DNA of 41,626 nucleotides from a virus, in the IMG/VR virus record IMGVR_UViG_3300032163_000037, positions 1 to 41,626 of that record; one strand, 5' to 3'. The position numbers and the translations under genes are program-made. This document shows, piece after piece, positions 7,426 through 13,282 of the stretch. Every line of letters begins with the position of its first letter. Within the stretch, counting starts at the first letter, position 1. Below the pieces are notes generated by a model. The model was not told the DNA's origin, made no database searches, and was given only the letters and a program-made list of their open reading frames with translations.

Positions 7426-7439
7426 GTTTCACGTGAAAC
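7426..7439. promoter_or_regulatory. parS: parS-like site (ParB binding site core)
   Basis: GTTTCACGTGAAAC is a perfect 14-bp palindrome equal to the core of the bacterial chromosomal parS consensus (TGTTTCACGTGAAACA). Only the outermost base on each side differs (C instead of T and A). ParB-CTP clamps load at such sites and work with ParA to segregate chromosomes and plasmids. Related partial sites surround it: GTTTCA at 7375, GTTTCACG at 7398, and TCACG-6-CGTGA about 20 bp downstream. No ParA or ParB gene is visible here, so host ParB would be the ligand. The match is seen directly; binding is inferred. Confidence 0.75.
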
Positions 7440-7593
7440 CTTTATAGGCTATTAGGGGAATCACGCTAAAACGTGAAAAAGGGACATTTTCTCATCCTTT
7501 TCACTCTTTTACCATCATATAGTATTGAATCTTAGTACCAGTGTATTGATACAATTGTAATACCTGTTCTAGCAATCAATATATGTATAAAAC

Positions 7594-7622
7594 TTGACAA
7601 CTAACGACATTCTGTGTTGTAT
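7594..7622 (+). promoter_or_regulatory. Probable early promoter
   Basis: TTGACA (7594-7599), then a 17-bp spacer to a weak -10 TTGTAT (7617-7622). It would read toward the small early genes from 7719 through a leader of about 90 nt that includes TTATCCATA. The -10 is poorer than in other promoters here, so activation or repression is possible. Confidence 0.5.
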
Positions 7623-7718
7623 TTAGTTATCCATAGGTAATTTCATTTTGCCATGCTATATTGGAAATGTAGGAAGTCTAGTCAACTAACTACATATTAC
7701 AATAAACATTAAAAATAT

Positions 7719-7826
7719 ATGATCGGAGAATATAGAAAGCAAAAAGAAGCGAGGGAAAGGAATAGTTTTATCATGGTAATCGGCATGATAATAATAACAT
7801 TTATCTATTTATCAATTAAATTATAA
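7719..7826 (+). CDS. Small early membrane protein (35 aa)
   Basis: The 35 residues begin MIGEYRKQKEAREYRN-like, with a charged N-terminus (MIGEYRKQKEARERNS). One hydrophobic helix follows (FIMVIGMIIITFIYLSI), then a Lys near the end. It is the first gene of the plus-strand early cluster, with AT-only bases before the ATG. A single-pass membrane peptide is clear from the sequence and its role is unknown. Confidence 0.6.
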   Translation: MIGEYRKQKEARERNSFIMVIGMIIITFIYLSIKL

Positions 7827-7830
7827 TCAT

Positions 7831-7950
7831 ATGACAAATCAACAAACACTTAAAATGCTATATGGACAGTTTAAAATGAAACTGGCTCTTTTAGAGCCTC
7901 AACAGCAAGCTGATATGTTAGAAAATTTATCAGTAATATTAAACCAATAA
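7831..7950 (+). CDS. Small early helical protein (39 aa)
   Basis: The 39 residues begin MTNQQTLKMLYGQFKMKLAL and continue as one amphipathic, Gln-rich helix. It starts four bases after the previous stop and ends five bases before the next ATG, a tight early operon pattern. No family is recognised; inhibitors of host enzymes in phages are often this size, but that is only an analogy. Confidence 0.55.
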   Translation: MTNQQTLKMLYGQFKMKLALLEPQQQADMLENLSVILNQ

Positions 7951-7955
7951 ACATC

Positions 7956-8099
7956 ATGAAAACATATATCATAAACAGTGAAAAATCGAATCAGTCTTAT
8001 TACAGAGAAAATACAACGGCAAATGAGTGTAGGCATTGGATTATAAACCATTTGGACTTGTCTATGAACTGGAGTATACATGAAGTACCATTAAAATAA
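7956..8099 (+). CDS. Small early protein (47 aa)
   Basis: The 47 residues begin MKTYIINSEKSNQSYYRENT and include a Trp-rich centre (CRHWIINHLDLSMNWSIHEV). It resembles short globular phage early proteins. Spacing of five bases to the previous gene supports it. No function is assigned. Confidence 0.58.
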   Translation: MKTYIINSEKSNQSYYRENTTANECRHWIINHLDLSMNWSIHEVPLK

Positions 8100-8117
8100 C
8101 ATTGTATTTCCTCGCTT

Positions 8118-8197
8118 GGCCCTATTAGGGCCTTGCAAGGGCATATAATCACCTTAATATAACGATTATAGCCTTACTGGTCGCTTGCTAGTGGCTA
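8118..8197 (+). promoter_or_regulatory. Two hairpins ahead of the gene at 8215
   Basis: GGCCCT-att-AGGGCC (8118-8132) forms a perfect 6-bp stem. A second fold pairs TAGCC (8169-8173) with GGCTA (8193-8197), with ACT/AGT inside. The first is not followed by a T-run, so they look like leader structure, processing sites or a weak terminator between the 47-residue gene and the next one. Confidence 0.5.
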
Positions 8198-8214
8198 GGC
8201 TGGTCATTGACAAC

Positions 8215-8475
8215 ATGAAATATCAAGCATTAAAGAAATTGAAGACTAAAACAAAGCTTTTAAAGCTTTGTGATACTTTAAAAGAAGCTCACGAAGTTAT
8301 AAAAGCAGAGGGAGCAAAGTTTCATAGTTTCAGTTATATTGGAGGCTTTCCAATTTATGAGCGAGAAAAGGAATTGGGCCGAAACTATTATAATATACAA
8401 GGATTACATGAGCAACTAGGAATAGTCCTTGGAATAAGCGAAGAAGAGTTATTAGCTTTTAATTTTAACCAATAA
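8215..8475 (+). CDS. Hypothetical early protein (86 aa)
   Basis: The product begins MKYQALKKLKTKTKLLKLCD and is a Lys/Leu-rich helix pair followed by a mixed region with aromatic residues (FHSFSYIGGFPIYEREKELG) and an acidic end. The frame is open further upstream to a TTG at 8185, but that part overlaps a hairpin and ATG 8215 gives a normal start, so ATG is chosen. It ends one base before the next gene. No known domain is recognised. Confidence 0.65.
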   Translation: MKYQALKKLKTKTKLLKLCDTLKEAHEVIKAEGAKFHSFSYIGGFPIYEREKELGRNYYNIQGLHEQLGIVLGISEEELLAFNFNQ

Positions 8476-8476
8476 C

Positions 8477-8758
8477 ATGAAACTATATGCAACTACAACG
8501 AGCGAGAGGGCAAGCAAGGGGCAAGGGGGTAATGATTATCTTGAAATCAATATAACAGATGATGTTAAAAACATATTAGCAAGTATTGGAACTAAGCCAA
8601 AAGAAAAATGGTTATCCAATCCAATAATACAGATATGTTATAACAGCCATATTGTAGATATAAAAATTCATGATATGGCAAAGGAATCTAGTAATTTTTG
8701 GGGCATATCAGAAAAAACAAAAGAAGTTAAAAATAAAATGGATAATTGGAAATATTAA
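8477..8758 (+). CDS. Hypothetical early protein (93 aa)
   Basis: The 93 residues begin MKLYATTTSERASKGQGGND and contain beta-strand-like stretches (DYLEINITDDV, PIIQICYNSHIVDIKIHD). The C-terminus is Lys-rich. It is separated from the previous stop by one base. The SERASKGQGG start resembles proteins described only as hypothetical in phages; no function can be read. It ends the first early block, just before a terminator. Confidence 0.65.
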   Translation: MKLYATTTSERASKGQGGNDYLEINITDDVKNILASIGTKPKEKWLSNPIIQICYNSHIVDIKIHDMAKESSNFWGISEKTKEVKNKMDNWKY

Positions 8759-8761
8759 AAG

Positions 8762-8815
8762 GTGAAAAGTAAAAAGCCGAAGCAAAGGCAAAAAACAAAA
8801 GACCGCAAATACTAG
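8762..8815 (+). CDS. Possible tiny Lys/Arg-rich peptide (17 aa)
   Basis: A GTG-started frame codes for MKSKKPKQRQKTKDRKY, almost all basic or polar. It begins just after the previous stop and ends inside the terminator stem. It could be a real basic peptide, or merely the A-rich run-in to the terminator. Low confidence. Confidence 0.25.
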   Translation: MKSKKPKQRQKTKDRKY

Positions 8816-8831
8816 CTATTGCGGTTTTTTT
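8803..8831 (+). terminator. Intrinsic terminator of the first early block
   Basis: CCGCAAATA (8803-8811) pairs with TATTGCGG (8817-8824), with one bulged A and a 5-base loop, followed by seven T. A typical rho-independent terminator. Confidence 0.88.
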
Positions 8832-9234
8832 GTGTTTACTTTACTCCCTTTGTGAAGCCGTATAATGCAATATGAGAGGATTTATATTAAAGCTTAACTT
8901 TAATCCATATATTGAATTTTAATTGACTGGTAAGCAGTATACAGCATTGTGTTAGTATTCTAGGGCTTATGCAATATATAACCATTGTCAGATTTTCAGG
9001 GGTTACATATTGAGACTACATGAGCATTAGAACACAAACACAAATCAACATTTCAATATTTAGTTTTGGATTTATATATATTAAAATCTAATTTTTGGTT
9101 CACGATGTTTAAGGGAAAATCCATATTTTAATTTTTTGAAATCTTTGAAATTACAATAAAAAGCATGCTTTTCCTATATGGTAGTTATCCCCATATTAGC
9201 TTGCATTATAATCCTTAATAAGTATCATAAAGAT
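8832..9234. other. Gene-poor spacer with palindromes
   Basis: About 400 bases without a secure gene. A TATAAT with weak -35 context stands near 8866. ATTAAAG-5-CTTTAAT forms a perfect 7-bp inverted repeat around 8887-8905, and AAAAGCATGCTTTT (9159-9172) is a perfect 14-bp palindrome. TATAAT at 9207-9212 may serve the next gene. An early-gene operator or a short RNA could be here; nothing decisive is visible. Confidence 0.45.
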
Positions 9235-9456
9235 ATGACAATATACACATATGTGCTTCCAGAGCATTACAAACTGAATACACTTAATAGATTACGCAAA
9301 TTAGAATCCACAATAGGACTTCATAAATATGATTATATTCAAATAAGAGAGAATCAATTTAGAGACTTCATAGAGCTTAGGGGACTTAACTGGAGGCGAG
9401 ACCAAGACTTAATTGAGAAGGTTACATTCTGCGGAGCGAATTTCTTTATCATTTAA
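9235..9456 (+). CDS. Hypothetical early protein (73 aa)
   Basis: From ATG 9235 the product begins MTIYTYVLPEHYKLNTLNRL and is a mixed alpha/beta protein with many Arg and aromatic residues, ending in CGANFFII. The frame is open to ATG 9178, which would add a hydrophobic 19-residue leader (VVIPILACIIIL). The internal start is preferred because a TATAAT at 9207-9212 lies inside that extension. If the long form is real, it would be a membrane-anchored version. Function unknown. Confidence 0.55.
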   Translation: MTIYTYVLPEHYKLNTLNRLRKLESTIGLHKYDYIQIRENQFRDFIELRGLNWRRDQDLIEKVTFCGANFFII

Positions 9457-9465
9457 TTAAATAAC

Positions 9466-9672
9466 ATGACAATAAATACATACAAAGAGGGTAAATTAGA
9501 GATTGAATACAATAGTGATTACATTAGCGATACATGTGTAGACTGTAAGGGAGAGATTATAGGTAATTTAAAGAAGAATTATGAAGCGAGAGGTAATTAC
9601 TGTGGAACATGTAACGCTAAATATGCCACCGCTATTAAAAATAAAAATTTAGAAAAAAAAGAGGCAATATAG
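9466..9672 (+). CDS. Zinc-ribbon protein (68 aa)
   Basis: This small protein holds two CxxC knuckles, CVDC (near residue 24) and CGTC (near 46), spaced as in a zinc ribbon, with a Lys/Arg-rich linker and C-terminus. Such stand-alone ribbons in phages usually bind DNA, RNA or a host polymerase. It ends 60 bases before a terminator that separates it from the ncRNA-like region. Confidence 0.72.
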   Translation: MTINTYKEGKLEIEYNSDYISDTCVDCKGEIIGNLKKNYEARGNYCGTCNAKYATAIKNKNLEKKEAI

Positions 9673-9732
9673 CTGTCAAGTATTGACAAGATTTCTGTCT
9701 AGTGTTGACAAAAATCACTTACAAAAAGTTAT

Positions 9733-9761
9733 CCACAACAAAAAGTTGTGGGTATTTTTTT
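9733..9761 (+). terminator. Intrinsic terminator whose 3' arm holds the next -35
   Basis: CCACAAC (9733-9739), five A, GTTGTGG (9745-9751), then GTATTTTTTTA. The stem is perfect. A DnaA box, TTATCCACA (9729-9737), overlaps the left arm, and TTGTGG of the right arm doubles as the -35 of the following promoter. Confidence 0.85.
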
Positions 9762-9775
9762 ATGCGTGATATAAT
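9746..9775 (+). promoter_or_regulatory. Promoter fused to a terminator
   Basis: -35 TTGTGG (9746-9751), 18-bp spacer, -10 TATAAT (9770-9775) preceded by TGA. Transcription would begin near 9782 and read through the structured region into the gene at 10041. Confidence 0.7.
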
Positions 9776-9781
9776 TTAGTA

Positions 9782-9941
9782 GGAGAAAATGTTTTTTGGT
9801 TTCTGCACAAGAATTAATTAAAAATAATGTTCCAGCTCCCATGCTCTAAACGTAGTTGTAATCAACAAGTGTTTACACTAAACATAATTATTAATTTGGT
9901 CTCTTGTGTAGAAATCAGCAAATGTCTTGCCGTGTCGGCAA
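9782..9941 (+). ncRNA. Structured RNA or long leader, rod-like
   Basis: After the promoter, TTTCTGCACAAGA (9800-9812) pairs with TCTTGTGTAGAAA (9902-9914), 13 bp with one G-U. An AT-rich extension (AATTAAT both sides) follows, and a large central open region holds two small hairpins. The overall shape, a long rod with a central bubble, recalls 6S RNA, but the length and sequence are not enough to assign that family. A further hairpin TTGCCG-tgt-CGGCAA lies at 9927-9941. No T-run follows, so it may also act as the 5' leader of the operon at 10041. Confidence 0.5.
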
Positions 9942-10040
9942 TGTTCGTTGAGAGATGGTGTTAATGAATACAGTCAAAACAAACAAGCTTTATGCAAACA
10001 AACAATGGATTTATCGTATTACTATTGACACTATCACCTA

Positions 10041-10391
10041 ATGAATATCACAACAAAGAAGAATAATCTAGTGATTGAGATTCCTCTACAGGAAGAAAAT
10101 TACAATCCCTGGACAGGCAAGTCAGAAGGTAAGGTTGACAACATAATAGGTATTATAGACGGAAAAGAAATGGGATTCTGTTATCTCATTAATATGGACT
10201 ATAAAGGCAAGGCAGACCAACATAGTGATTTCTTTTTTAAATTTATGGGACTTAGGGAACAGTTTGAGAATCTATGTGGAGAACTCGGAATAAATTGCAT
10301 AACACAAGATTATATCAGATGTGTTGGTTGTCGAACCATCATGCTAAGTGATTTAAGTGATTATTGTTTAGATTGCTCACAAGATTTATGA
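10041..10391 (+). CDS. Protein with C-terminal zinc knuckles, upstream of initiator (116 aa)
   Basis: The first 90 residues form a mixed domain with NIIGIIDGKEMGFCYLIN. The last 30 hold CVGC and CLDC, a compact zinc ribbon. It overlaps the next gene by four bases (ATGA), so the two are translated together. A partner or accessory factor for the replication initiator-like protein is a reasonable inference; no family is recognised. Confidence 0.65.
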   Translation: MNITTKKNNLVIEIPLQEENYNPWTGKSEGKVDNIIGIIDGKEMGFCYLINMDYKGKADQHSDFFFKFMGLREQFENLCGELGINCITQDYIRCVGCRTIMLSDLSDYCLDCSQDL

Positions 10392-11194
10392 AATATAAAC
10401 CTGGAACATTTTCGATAACTCCAAATAAAGAATTATTGCGTGGTAAACCATCTGAAATGATTGCTGTTTATTTTTGGATATGTGATTATTCAGACAATGA
10501 TGGTGTTTGCTATCCAAGTAGAAAAAGATTAGCTGAAGATTCTGGTTGTAATATAAAAACTGTTGATAAGTATATTAAAAAACTTGAAGAATTAGGATTG
10601 CTTGTCAAAACTTGCCGCCAAAAACCTAATTCTAAAGAAAAATCAAGTAATATATATCAATTGATGGTAGGGGCAGAAACGGTGCTACCTAGTGGTCAAA
10701 ACGGTGCTACCCCTAGCACCGAAAACGGTGCTGTAACTATACCCACTATTAACTATACCCACTTAACAATAGAAAGTCCTTCACCTGATAAGCTAACTTT
10801 GCCCACGAATCGTGGTAATACTCCTGTTAAGAGGTTGATTACTATTTATAGAGATTTGTATATTAATAAATATGGTAAGACTGATTCTTTAAGTTCGTTA
10901 CATGGTCAGCTTAATATAATATTCGGCTCAATAATCAAAGACCTAAGCGAAATTCAAATTGCCGCACTTTTAATTATATTCTTTAATTGGAATGGAATTA
11001 CTGGGAATGATGAATATGCAAAACAGAAATTAGCAAAAGCGATGTACCCTATTGGATATTTTAAGACTGGTTTGCCCAATTATGAAACATACGCCCGAAA
11101 TGTATTAAATATGCCATTTGATGATGACAAAGCATTATTATTAGAAGTGGCAAGGGAAATGGTTAGAATTAAAAATGAACAATCCGCAGGATAA
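10388..11194 (+). CDS. Winged-helix replication initiator-like protein
   Basis: From ATG 10388 the product is 268 residues and begins MKYKPGTFSITPNKELLRGK. Residues about 15-90 are a winged helix of the type found in phage replication proteins (IAVYFWICDYSDNDGVCYPS, then RKRLAEDSGCNIKTVDKYIK, then KLEELGLLVK). A Ser/Thr-rich linker follows, then a helical C-terminal domain (about 135-260). The arrangement matches initiator or DnaD-like replisome organisers that bind origin DNA and recruit the helicase. A longer frame reaches a TTG at 10364 but overlaps the previous gene, so the coupled ATG is chosen. The gene's end lies in a stem-loop that carries a DnaA box. Confidence 0.7.
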   Translation: MKYKPGTFSITPNKELLRGKPSEMIAVYFWICDYSDNDGVCYPSRKRLAEDSGCNIKTVDKYIKKLEELGLLVKTCRQKPNSKEKSSNIYQLMVGAETVLPSGQNGATPSTENGAVTIPTINYTHLTIESPSPDKLTLPTNRGNTPVKRLITIYRDLYINKYGKTDSLSSLHGQLNIIFGSIIKDLSEIQIAALLIIFFNWNGITGNDEYAKQKLAKAMYPIGYFKTGLPNYETYARNVLNMPFDDDKALLLEVAREMVRIKNEQSAG

Positions 11195-11218
11195 CGAGCG
11201 AAGCGAAGTTATCCACAG
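11180..11218 (+). promoter_or_regulatory. Stem-loop module with DnaA box, copy 1
   Basis: CAATCCGCAGGAT (11180-11192) is followed after 16 bases by GTTATCCACAG (11208-11218). GGATAAC (11189-11195) pairs perfectly with GTTATCC (11208-11214). TTATCCACA (11209-11217) is a consensus DnaA box. The same layout recurs at 17184-17223. The left end is also the last codons of the initiator-like gene. Confidence 0.75.
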
Positions 11219-11225
11219 TTTAGAT

Positions 11226-11254
11226 TTGCATTAATAATTGATAAGAGAGATAAT
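11226..11254 (+). promoter_or_regulatory. Promoter for the gene at 11261
   Basis: TTGCAT (11226-11231), 17-bp spacer, GATAAT (11249-11254), six bases before the ATG. A nearly leaderless transcript is implied. Confidence 0.6.
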
Positions 11255-11260
11255 ATATTT

Positions 11261-11431
11261 ATGGAAGAACAAATAGATATTTTAATAAGAGAAGATGAGA
11301 GGAGATATGCAGAAGAAAACGAGGTCGATAAAATCCTAACCCTCTTCACTGACTGGCTAAGCAAACGAGGAATATCAATGCCACTATCAGATTATGAAGA
11401 TTTAAAAGATAAGATAAGTAAAATATTATGA
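11261..11431 (+). CDS. Small acidic protein ahead of repeat proteins (56 aa)
   Basis: The 56 residues begin MEEQIDILIREDERRYAEEN and are rich in Glu, Asp and Ile/Leu, forming amphipathic helices. The stop overlaps the next start by four bases (ATGA). It leads the operon 11261-12576 with the two repeat proteins. No family is recognised. Confidence 0.62.
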   Translation: MEEQIDILIREDERRYAEENEVDKILTLFTDWLSKRGISMPLSDYEDLKDKISKIL

Positions 11432-12009
11432 GAATAACATTAAAATTTTTAAAAAATAAAGAAGCCTGTCAAGACGGTATTGATTGGGTTGTAGAAAACA
11501 AGCTTATAGGCTTAAAAGATTCTGAAATGATAAAAGACTTAATGAAAGCAGACAAACTTGATTGGGCAAATTGGCTTATTGTCAGGTGTATGAATTATAA
11601 GCAATATGTTAGTTATGCAGTATATGCAGCGGAGAGTGTTTTGGATATTTATGAAAAGAAATATCCTAATGACAAAAGACCAAGAGAGGCTATTGAAGCA
11701 GCTAAATTATGTATCAAAAATCCATCAAAGAAAAATAAAGTCGCCGCCTCCGCCGCCTATTCCGCCTCCGCCTACTCCGCCTACTCCGCCGCCTACTCCG
11801 CCTCCTCCGCCTCCTCCGCCGCCTTCTCCGCCTCCTCCTCCGCCTCCTCCGCCGCCTTCTCCGCCTCCTCCGCCGCCTACTCCGCCGCCTACTCCGCCGC
11901 CTTCTCCGCCGCCTACTCCGCCTCCTCTACCGCTGCCTCCGCCGCTAAAAAAGACTTACAAATTAAGATATTAAAAAATGGTCTTACATTATTAACTAAG
12001 TTTAAATAA
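11428..12009 (+). CDS. Imm-5-like protein with Ala/Ser/Tyr repeat tract
   Basis: Residues 1-100 match the pattern of Imm-5-like putative immunity proteins: ACQDGIDWV, a paired Trp motif (DWANWLI), then YAAESVLDIYEKKYPNDKRP followed by REAIEAAK. Residues 106-173 are a tract of Ala, Ser, Tyr and Phe (AAYSASSAAYSA-like), then a short Lys-rich end. Family members carry Ala-rich helical tracts here, but this one is extreme. It is built from GCC, TCC, TAC and TTC codons, so the DNA is locally GC-rich and nearly G-only-at-codon-start, unlike its AT-rich neighbours. The family name comes from its place beside toxin loci; a protective role for this phage protein is unproven. It is directly followed by a second repeat protein. 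Confidence 0.7.
   Translation: MRITLKFLKNKEACQDGIDWVVENKLIGLKDSEMIKDLMKADKLDWANWLIVRCMNYKQYVSYAVYAAESVLDIYEKKYPNDKRPREAIEAAKLCIKNPSKKNKVAASAAYSASAYSAYSAAYSASSASSAAFSASSSASSAAFSASSAAYSAAYSAAFSAAYSASSTAASAAKKDLQIKILKNGLTLLTKFK
11743..11946 (+). repeat. Low-complexity trinucleotide-like tract (GCC/TCC/TAC)
   Basis: About 200 bases of GCC, TCC, TAC and TTC codons coding for Ala, Ser, Tyr and Phe. The units are irregular (GCCGCCTACTCC, GCCTCCTCC and others), as produced by slippage or unequal exchange. The other plus frame reads as proline-rich, which is a by-product. Confidence 0.9.
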
Positions 12010-12576
12010 ATGAAAACATTCACAATAAAAAAAGAACACTTAGATAAGGATAACTATTACATAGAAGAAGAAGATTTTTCAGATTATTCAAAAAAATATG
12101 ATGGAAATATAGAAATTGAATCAGGATTGGGAACAGTTAAATTTAAGAAAGGATTATATTGCTCTTATTCAATAATTGCAAAAACTGGTTCTGGTATCTC
12201 CGCTGGTTATGGTATCTCCGCTGGTTGGGGTATCTCCGCTGGTTATGGTATCTCCGCTGGTTGGGGTATCTCCGCTGGTGATGGTATCTCCGCTGGTTAT
12301 GGTATCTCCGCTGGTTATGGTATCTCCGCTGGTTGGGGTATCTCCGCTAAATTAGAATTATCAGCATCATATAATATTTTTGCTGGAACTTCTAAATGGA
12401 AAAAAGCAGAAGGTGATGAAAAAAAGATAACCTGTGGAAAATTAGTTAAAGGAACTATCGCTTATGGTGACCTTTGTGAAACAGGACTGCCTAAAGAAGA
12501 AATAGCTGTTATGCCGATTGCAAACATAGATGAAATTATAAACATCAATGGTAAGAATTATAAGAGAATAGATTAA
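12010..12576 (+). CDS. GISAG hexapeptide-repeat protein (188 aa)
   Basis: Nine near-identical hexapeptides of form GISAG(Y/W/D) occupy residues 62-113, framed by a folded N-terminal part (1-60) and a C-terminal part with YNIFAGTSKWKKAEGDEKKI and PIANIDEIININGKNYKRID. Short G-I-x-A-G-aromatic repeats suggest a narrow beta-solenoid with an aromatic ladder. Proteins with such repeats occur in phages and gut or environmental bacteria without assigned function. The ATG follows the previous stop directly (taaATG), so it is co-translated with the Imm-5-like protein. Nucleotide copies differ mostly in the last codon, so the array expanded recently. Confidence 0.68.
   Translation: MKTFTIKKEHLDKDNYYIEEEDFSDYSKKYDGNIEIESGLGTVKFKKGLYCSYSIIAKTGSGISAGYGISAGWGISAGYGISAGWGISAGDGISAGYGISAGYGISAGWGISAKLELSASYNIFAGTSKWKKAEGDEKKITCGKLVKGTIAYGDLCETGLPKEEIAVMPIANIDEIININGKNYKRID
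12193..12348 (+). repeat. 18-bp tandem repeat, nine units
   Basis: The unit is GGTATCTCCGCTGGTTAT, with the last codon TAT, TGG or GAT; the ninth unit is cut to 12 bases. The units are otherwise identical. Aromatic codons alternate Y-W-Y-W-D-Y-Y-W. Copy number is expected to vary between relatives. The array is coding and has no spacers, so it is not CRISPR. Confidence 0.95.
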
Positions 12577-12601
12577 TTAACTCGCCAATAGGCATAAATA
12601 T

Positions 12602-12753
12602 ATGGAAAACATTTGTCTCATTAAAGGATGTAAAAACATTATGGTCGTATCTGCTTTGAAAGTGGACTTGGAAAGAAAGGAAAATCTCCAGCGTTCGGCA
12701 GTGTCGTAATGAAACTCCAAGATACATTTGAAATAGAACTTATTAAAAAGTAA
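12602..12753 (+). pseudogene. Small cysteine-containing gene broken by a frameshift
   Basis: The frame from ATG 12602 reads MENICLIKGCKN and then turns into poor sequence. The -1 frame from 12634 reads HYGRICFESGLGKKGKSPAF, GSVVMKLQDT and FEIELIKK to a stop at 12753. Joined at the five-A run at 12632-12636, they give one sensible product of about 50 residues with spaced cysteines. A one-base change in the A-run, in the genome or the assembly, is the simplest explanation. A programmed shift is less likely because the site is not a classic slippery heptamer. Confidence 0.45.
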
Positions 12754-12755
12754 CC

Positions 12756-12791
12756 CCTACCCAGTAGGTCTCAAACCCAAGAGTATTTGGG
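12756..12791 (+). promoter_or_regulatory. Two small hairpins before the gene at 12800
   Basis: CCTAC-cca-GTAGG (12756-12768) and CCCAA-6-TTGGG (12776-12791) sit side by side eight bases before the start codon. There is no T-run. They may separate the broken gene from the next one or modulate its start. Confidence 0.45.
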
Positions 12792-12799
12792 AACGAATT

Positions 12800-13084
12800 A
12801 TGAAAATAACAGCAATTATAATAAATGGTAGACACGGTGGAACTTTCTATAATGATTTTGAGTATTCACCTACTATTAAACTACCTATAACACACAAAAA
12901 TCAAATATCTATGGGAGAAAAATATGATAATTCTGTTAGATTAAATGATGATATAACTTATCAAGAATGTTTTAGGTCTGTTGATAAAAGATGTGTTATG
13001 TATTCCGAAAGAGGAAGATGGGAAGAAATAAAAGATAATATTGCACCTAAATTAAAACCAACTTACCCAATTAGTTTATGGTAA
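12800..13084 (+). CDS. Hypothetical protein (94 aa)
   Basis: The product begins MKITAIIINGRHGGTFYNDF and appears beta-rich, with two cysteines (YQECFRSVDKRCVMYSERGR) and a C-terminal Pro-rich end. No known family is recognised. It stands alone between a two-hairpin leader and a 55-base gap. Codon usage matches the surrounding genes. Confidence 0.62.
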   Translation: MKITAIIINGRHGGTFYNDFEYSPTIKLPITHKNQISMGEKYDNSVRLNDDITYQECFRSVDKRCVMYSERGRWEEIKDNIAPKLKPTYPISLW

Positions 13085-13138
13085 TCCAACCACATAATCA
13101 CAAACAGTAGTCGAAAGATTATTAGATAATAAATTAAC

Positions 13139-13282
13139 ATGAAACAACCAATCAATTTAAAACAATATAAGAAATGGTTAGAGAAGGAATATGGAAAACC
13201 TTGCAAGCGTTACGGGTTTGGCTGTTATCTTTGCATAGTGTGGAGGAATTATGAGGACCTTAAACAGATTATAAATTTATGA
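13139..13282 (+). CDS. Small Cys-containing protein ahead of methyltransferase (47 aa)
   Basis: The 47 residues begin MKQPINLKQYKKWLEKEYGK and include PCKRYGFGCYLCIVW, three cysteines that may bind zinc. The stop overlaps the methyltransferase start by four bases (ATGA), so it is translationally coupled. No family is recognised. Confidence 0.62.
   Translation: MKQPINLKQYKKWLEKEYGKPCKRYGFGCYLCIVWRNYEDLKQIINL

Larger units (their letters stand above)
7051..7718. other. Gene-free cis-acting region (candidate partition/maintenance locus)
   Basis: About 670 bases without a convincing ORF lie between the divergent late and early halves. Contents, in order: two copies of TACATTCTATTA 70 bp apart (7092-7103, 7162-7173); a foldable stretch with GTGCTTA (7183-7189) pairing to TAAGCAC (7234-7240) and GTGTG inside pairing to CACAC; the long inverted repeat 7296-7329; several TTTCA(C) motifs; the parS-like palindrome at 7426; TCACG-6-CGTGA soon after; a TTGACA promoter at 7594; and TTATCCATA (7627-7635), a near DnaA box. 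The density of symmetric elements suggests protein binding sites for replication, segregation or regulation. Confidence 0.7.

Noticed and set aside
8161-8215. tRNA-like hairpins before 8215
   Set aside because: Only two short stems; no T-arm sequence, anticodon arm or CCA-like end. No tRNA was seen anywhere in the window.
11606-11974. Proline-rich ORF overlapping the Ala/Ser tract
   Set aside because: It is the +1 reading of GCC/TCC codons. The Imm-5-like frame has a recognisable folded N-terminus and good spacing with neighbours, so the Pro-rich frame is a shadow.
12193-12348. Possible CRISPR array
   Set aside because: Units are 18 bp, contiguous, coding and without unique spacers; no cas gene is present.
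12602-12753. Programmed -1 frameshift
   Set aside because: The site reads T AAA AAC, not a classic slippery heptamer, and no downstream pseudoknot is evident; a base change is simpler.
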